7,405 bases of DNA, from contig DEPC01000188.1 in NCBI GenBank assembly GCA_002358555.1, positions 1 through 7,405 on the forward strand, given 5' to 3'. Both the position numbers and the translations under genes were made by a program. Positions 5,900 to 7,405 of this stretch are shown here, in pieces (position 1 is the first letter of the stretch; every line of letters starts with the position of its first letter). The DNA comes from Hungatella sp. UBA3402. Its GTDB lineage: Bacteria; Bacillota; Clostridia; Lachnospirales; Lachnospiraceae. The notes below the pieces were generated by a model. That model made no database searches, had not been told where the DNA came from, and saw nothing but the letters and a program-made list of their open reading frames with translations.

Positions 5900-5948
5900 A
5901 AGGTGTATCGTAATGAGGTAAAAAACTTCAATGCGGTACACCTTTTTT
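5900..5948 (+). terminator. Long hairpin with T6 tail, rightward intrinsic terminator facing the relaxase gene
   Basis: AAGGTGTA (5900-5907) pairs with TACACCTT (5937-5944). Pairing continues inward to a TGAGGT/ACTTCA tip around an A-rich loop, with one A-A mismatch and a few wobble pairs, giving a stem of about 19 pairs. TTTTTT at 5943-5948 follows, as in a rho-independent terminator read rightward. It ends 10 bases short of the relaxase stop codon. Read leftward the stem has no T run after it but gains outer CATCAA/TTGATG pairs, so it may also mark the relaxase mRNA end. Which rightward transcript it serves is unclear. Confidence 0.6.
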
Positions 5949-5958
5949 GATGGTCAAA

Positions 5959-7359
5959 TTAAAGAGAGGTCTGGTTCTTTTCCGGCTTTTTGTCAGAGAT
6001 CTGTTGCTCCAGATTCCGGTCAAGATATTGGTTCAGATTATCCAGTTTTCTGCTAAGAGCATTGATGTCTTTTTCAGCGGATTTATAGGTGTTTTGCAAG
6101 GTTTCTTTCTTGGAATACAGGGCATTGTATTCGCCCCGGAGTTTTTCGACATCAAGGGTTCTTAGGTCAATGCCAAACCGTTTCAGCATATTTTCGGCAC
6201 CGTCATGGAGTAGAAGCTCCGTCTCGTGTCGGCGCAGGTAGGCATCTTTATCTTTGGATTTTTTGTAGCGCACATGATAGATATGGTTGGCTTTGTACTG
6301 TTCCGCATACTTTAAAACCTGCCCTAAATCCTTTAGCTGACGCTCGGTTTCAACAAGGCTCCCACGGGCTGTTTTTGCCAGTGTGGACTTGGCGGCGATC
6401 TGCTTCTCAAGCTCTGCAATAGAGCCTGACTGACTGTAGTTTGCGGCGGCAATTTTAAGATTTTGAATGTCAGCCCAATGTTTTAAGCCGGGACTGTTTG
6501 CAAACTTATCCTCGGTGGTGTCAATAAGGTTTTTCCTTGAATAATCTTTGACAATGGGTTTCTTTCTGGCAGGGAATGGGACACGTTTTTTATCCTTTGC
6601 AAGCGCCTTTTCTTCAATGCGCTCCCTTATCCGTTCTTTGGTGTATTCCGTACCCAAAGACTTTGCGCTGCCACGGACAAAACGCTCCCTGTCCAGAGGA
6701 CGGAATGAGATAAATTTGTGCGCTTTTTCCCCGAAGTCCTCACCCTTGACTTCGTAGCCTTTCGCCCGGATCAGTTCAATACAGTCCTCATAAGTTGCGG
6801 CGTTTTTAATAGCTTCATCAATGTCGGCTTTTAGCTGCTCTTTCCATGCAGAACCGTTTTTGTTAGCCTGCCATTCTTTGTAAGTTTTGCCACGTTTTTC
6901 TCCCAGAGTGATGATGGAAAGTTCATGCTCCCGACAGAGGTCATCGCTCAGACTGCGGATATTGTAATAGGTCTTTTTGCAGTCATGATATTTCTCATGG
7001 TTGATGTTATCAGCAGCACAAAAAATGATGTGGTTGTGGACGTGTCCTTTGTCAATGTGGGTAGTGACAACATAAGAGTATTTTCCCTCTAAAAGTTTGT
7101 CGGCAAGCTCCACGCCTATCTGGTGGGCTTCCTTATAAGAAACCTCACCGGGGAGAAAAGACTGTATCAGGTGATAGGCTTTATTTGGATCGGACTGGCT
7201 GGTTTTTGACAGTGCAAATTTGAAATCATAGGCAGCAGTTTCGGGGCTGCACCCGTAAGAAGAAATCAGTATGCCCTCGTCGGTTTTGTCGGGGTTGCAG
7301 ATGTAGTCTACTGCTTTATTGACGGTTGCCGTGATAGCATGGATTTTTGTGTATGCCAT
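5959..7359 (-). CDS. MobP-type relaxase / mobilization nuclease
   Basis: The 466-residue protein belongs to the relaxase/mobilization nuclease family, which nicks one strand at the origin of transfer through a tyrosine and leads it into the recipient cell. Tyr19 in KAVDYI is the likely nucleophile. The metal-binding histidine motif is HIDKGHVHNHIIF (residues 101-113, with H106, H108 and H110). The nuclease domain fills roughly residues 1-230. The rest, KR-rich then heptad-like (about 315-350 and 395-455), looks like a coiled-coil tail. The ATG at 7359 gives MAYTKIHAI, the normal family start. GGAG lies 14 bases upstream, a long spacing, so translation is probably coupled to the overlapping MobC-like gene. 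The gene is intact with the expected length, so the element is likely mobilizable. The style is that of Tn1549-like elements of gut Clostridia. Confidence 0.92.
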   Translation of the reverse strand: MAYTKIHAITATVNKAVDYICNPDKTDEGILISSYGCSPETAAYDFKFALSKTSQSDPNKAYHLIQSFLPGEVSYKEAHQIGVELADKLLEGKYSYVVTTHIDKGHVHNHIIFCAADNINHEKYHDCKKTYYNIRSLSDDLCREHELSIITLGEKRGKTYKEWQANKNGSAWKEQLKADIDEAIKNAATYEDCIELIRAKGYEVKGEDFGEKAHKFISFRPLDRERFVRGSAKSLGTEYTKERIRERIEEKALAKDKKRVPFPARKKPIVKDYSRKNLIDTTEDKFANSPGLKHWADIQNLKIAAANYSQSGSIAELEKQIAAKSTLAKTARGSLVETERQLKDLGQVLKYAEQYKANHIYHVRYKKSKDKDAYLRRHETELLLHDGAENMLKRFGIDLRTLDVEKLRGEYNALYSKKETLQNTYKSAEKDINALSRKLDNLNQYLDRNLEQQISDKKPEKNQTSL

Positions 7360-7405
7360 ACCTGTTTCATCAGCTCCTTTACTTCTTTTACATCGGCTTC
7401 ATATA
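7308..7405 (-). CDS. MobC-like relaxosome accessory protein, C-terminal fragment (gene runs off the right edge)
   Basis: A leftward frame is open from the window edge to a TAG at 7310-7308. Its last 31 residues begin YEADVKEVKELMKQVWHTQ and end KSMLSRQPSIKQ. The acidic/basic helix ending in a W..Q.SML pattern resembles the C-terminus of MobC-type proteins, which help the relaxase bind and open the origin of transfer. It overlaps the relaxase gene by 52 bases in another frame, as is usual for mobC-relaxase pairs. Only the tail is visible, so the family call rests on position and this short motif. The origin of transfer would be expected further right, outside the window. Confidence 0.65.
   Translation of the reverse strand, partial: YEADVKEVKELMKQVWHTQKSMLSRQPSIKQ

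Noticed and set aside
5947..6165. Rightward open frame of 72 codons at the relaxase 3' end
   Set aside because: It is antisense to the relaxase coiled-coil region and begins within or just after the terminator T run, so translation is unlikely.

Overview
The window looks like accessory DNA from a low- to mid-GC Gram-positive gut anaerobe, probably a Clostridia/Lachnospiraceae-type Bacillota. Supporting signs are the strong AGGAG-type ribosome binding sites, a TTG start, a lipoprotein signal, the style of the solute-binding protein and membrane-fusion protein, and a Tn1549-like relaxase with a MobC-like neighbour. This placement rests on recognition of protein style, not on a database search.

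Layout. Bases 1-28 are the first codons of a leftward response regulator. Bases 29-225 are a divergent control region. A perfect 15-bp inverted repeat there lies midway between a leftward extended -10 box and a rightward -10-like box. Bases 226-5188 are a tight rightward operon. It encodes a 744-aa lipoprotein (a large N-terminal sensor-like or propeller-like region fused to an ABC solute-binding domain), two permeases of the carbohydrate-importer (MalF/MalG, CUT1) type, and a membrane-anchored HlyD/MacA-like adaptor. No ATPase is encoded in the window. Bases 5189-5390 hold no convincing gene. They hold a possible relic of a deleted downstream gene and two strong hairpins.

Bases 5391-7405 are read leftward and belong to a mobile-element backbone: the end of a MobC-like accessory gene, a MobP-type relaxase overlapping it by 52 bases, a 220-base spacer, and a small XRE-family repressor. 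The spacer carries a rightward terminator hairpin and a likely autoregulatory operator.

How the parts may work together (inference): a two-component system just left of the window probably controls the lipoprotein/permease/adaptor operon through the central inverted repeat. The whole set appears to sit as cargo beside the relaxase module of an integrative or mobilizable element. Combining importer-type permeases and a binding lipoprotein with an exporter-type adaptor, without an ATPase, is the most unusual point. It may be a peptide- or glycan-responsive detoxification or signalling transporter that borrows an ATPase, or a cluster whose ATPase/permease pair lies outside the window or was deleted at the 5189-5350 junction. 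A G9 run early in the lipoprotein gene is a possible on/off switch for the system.
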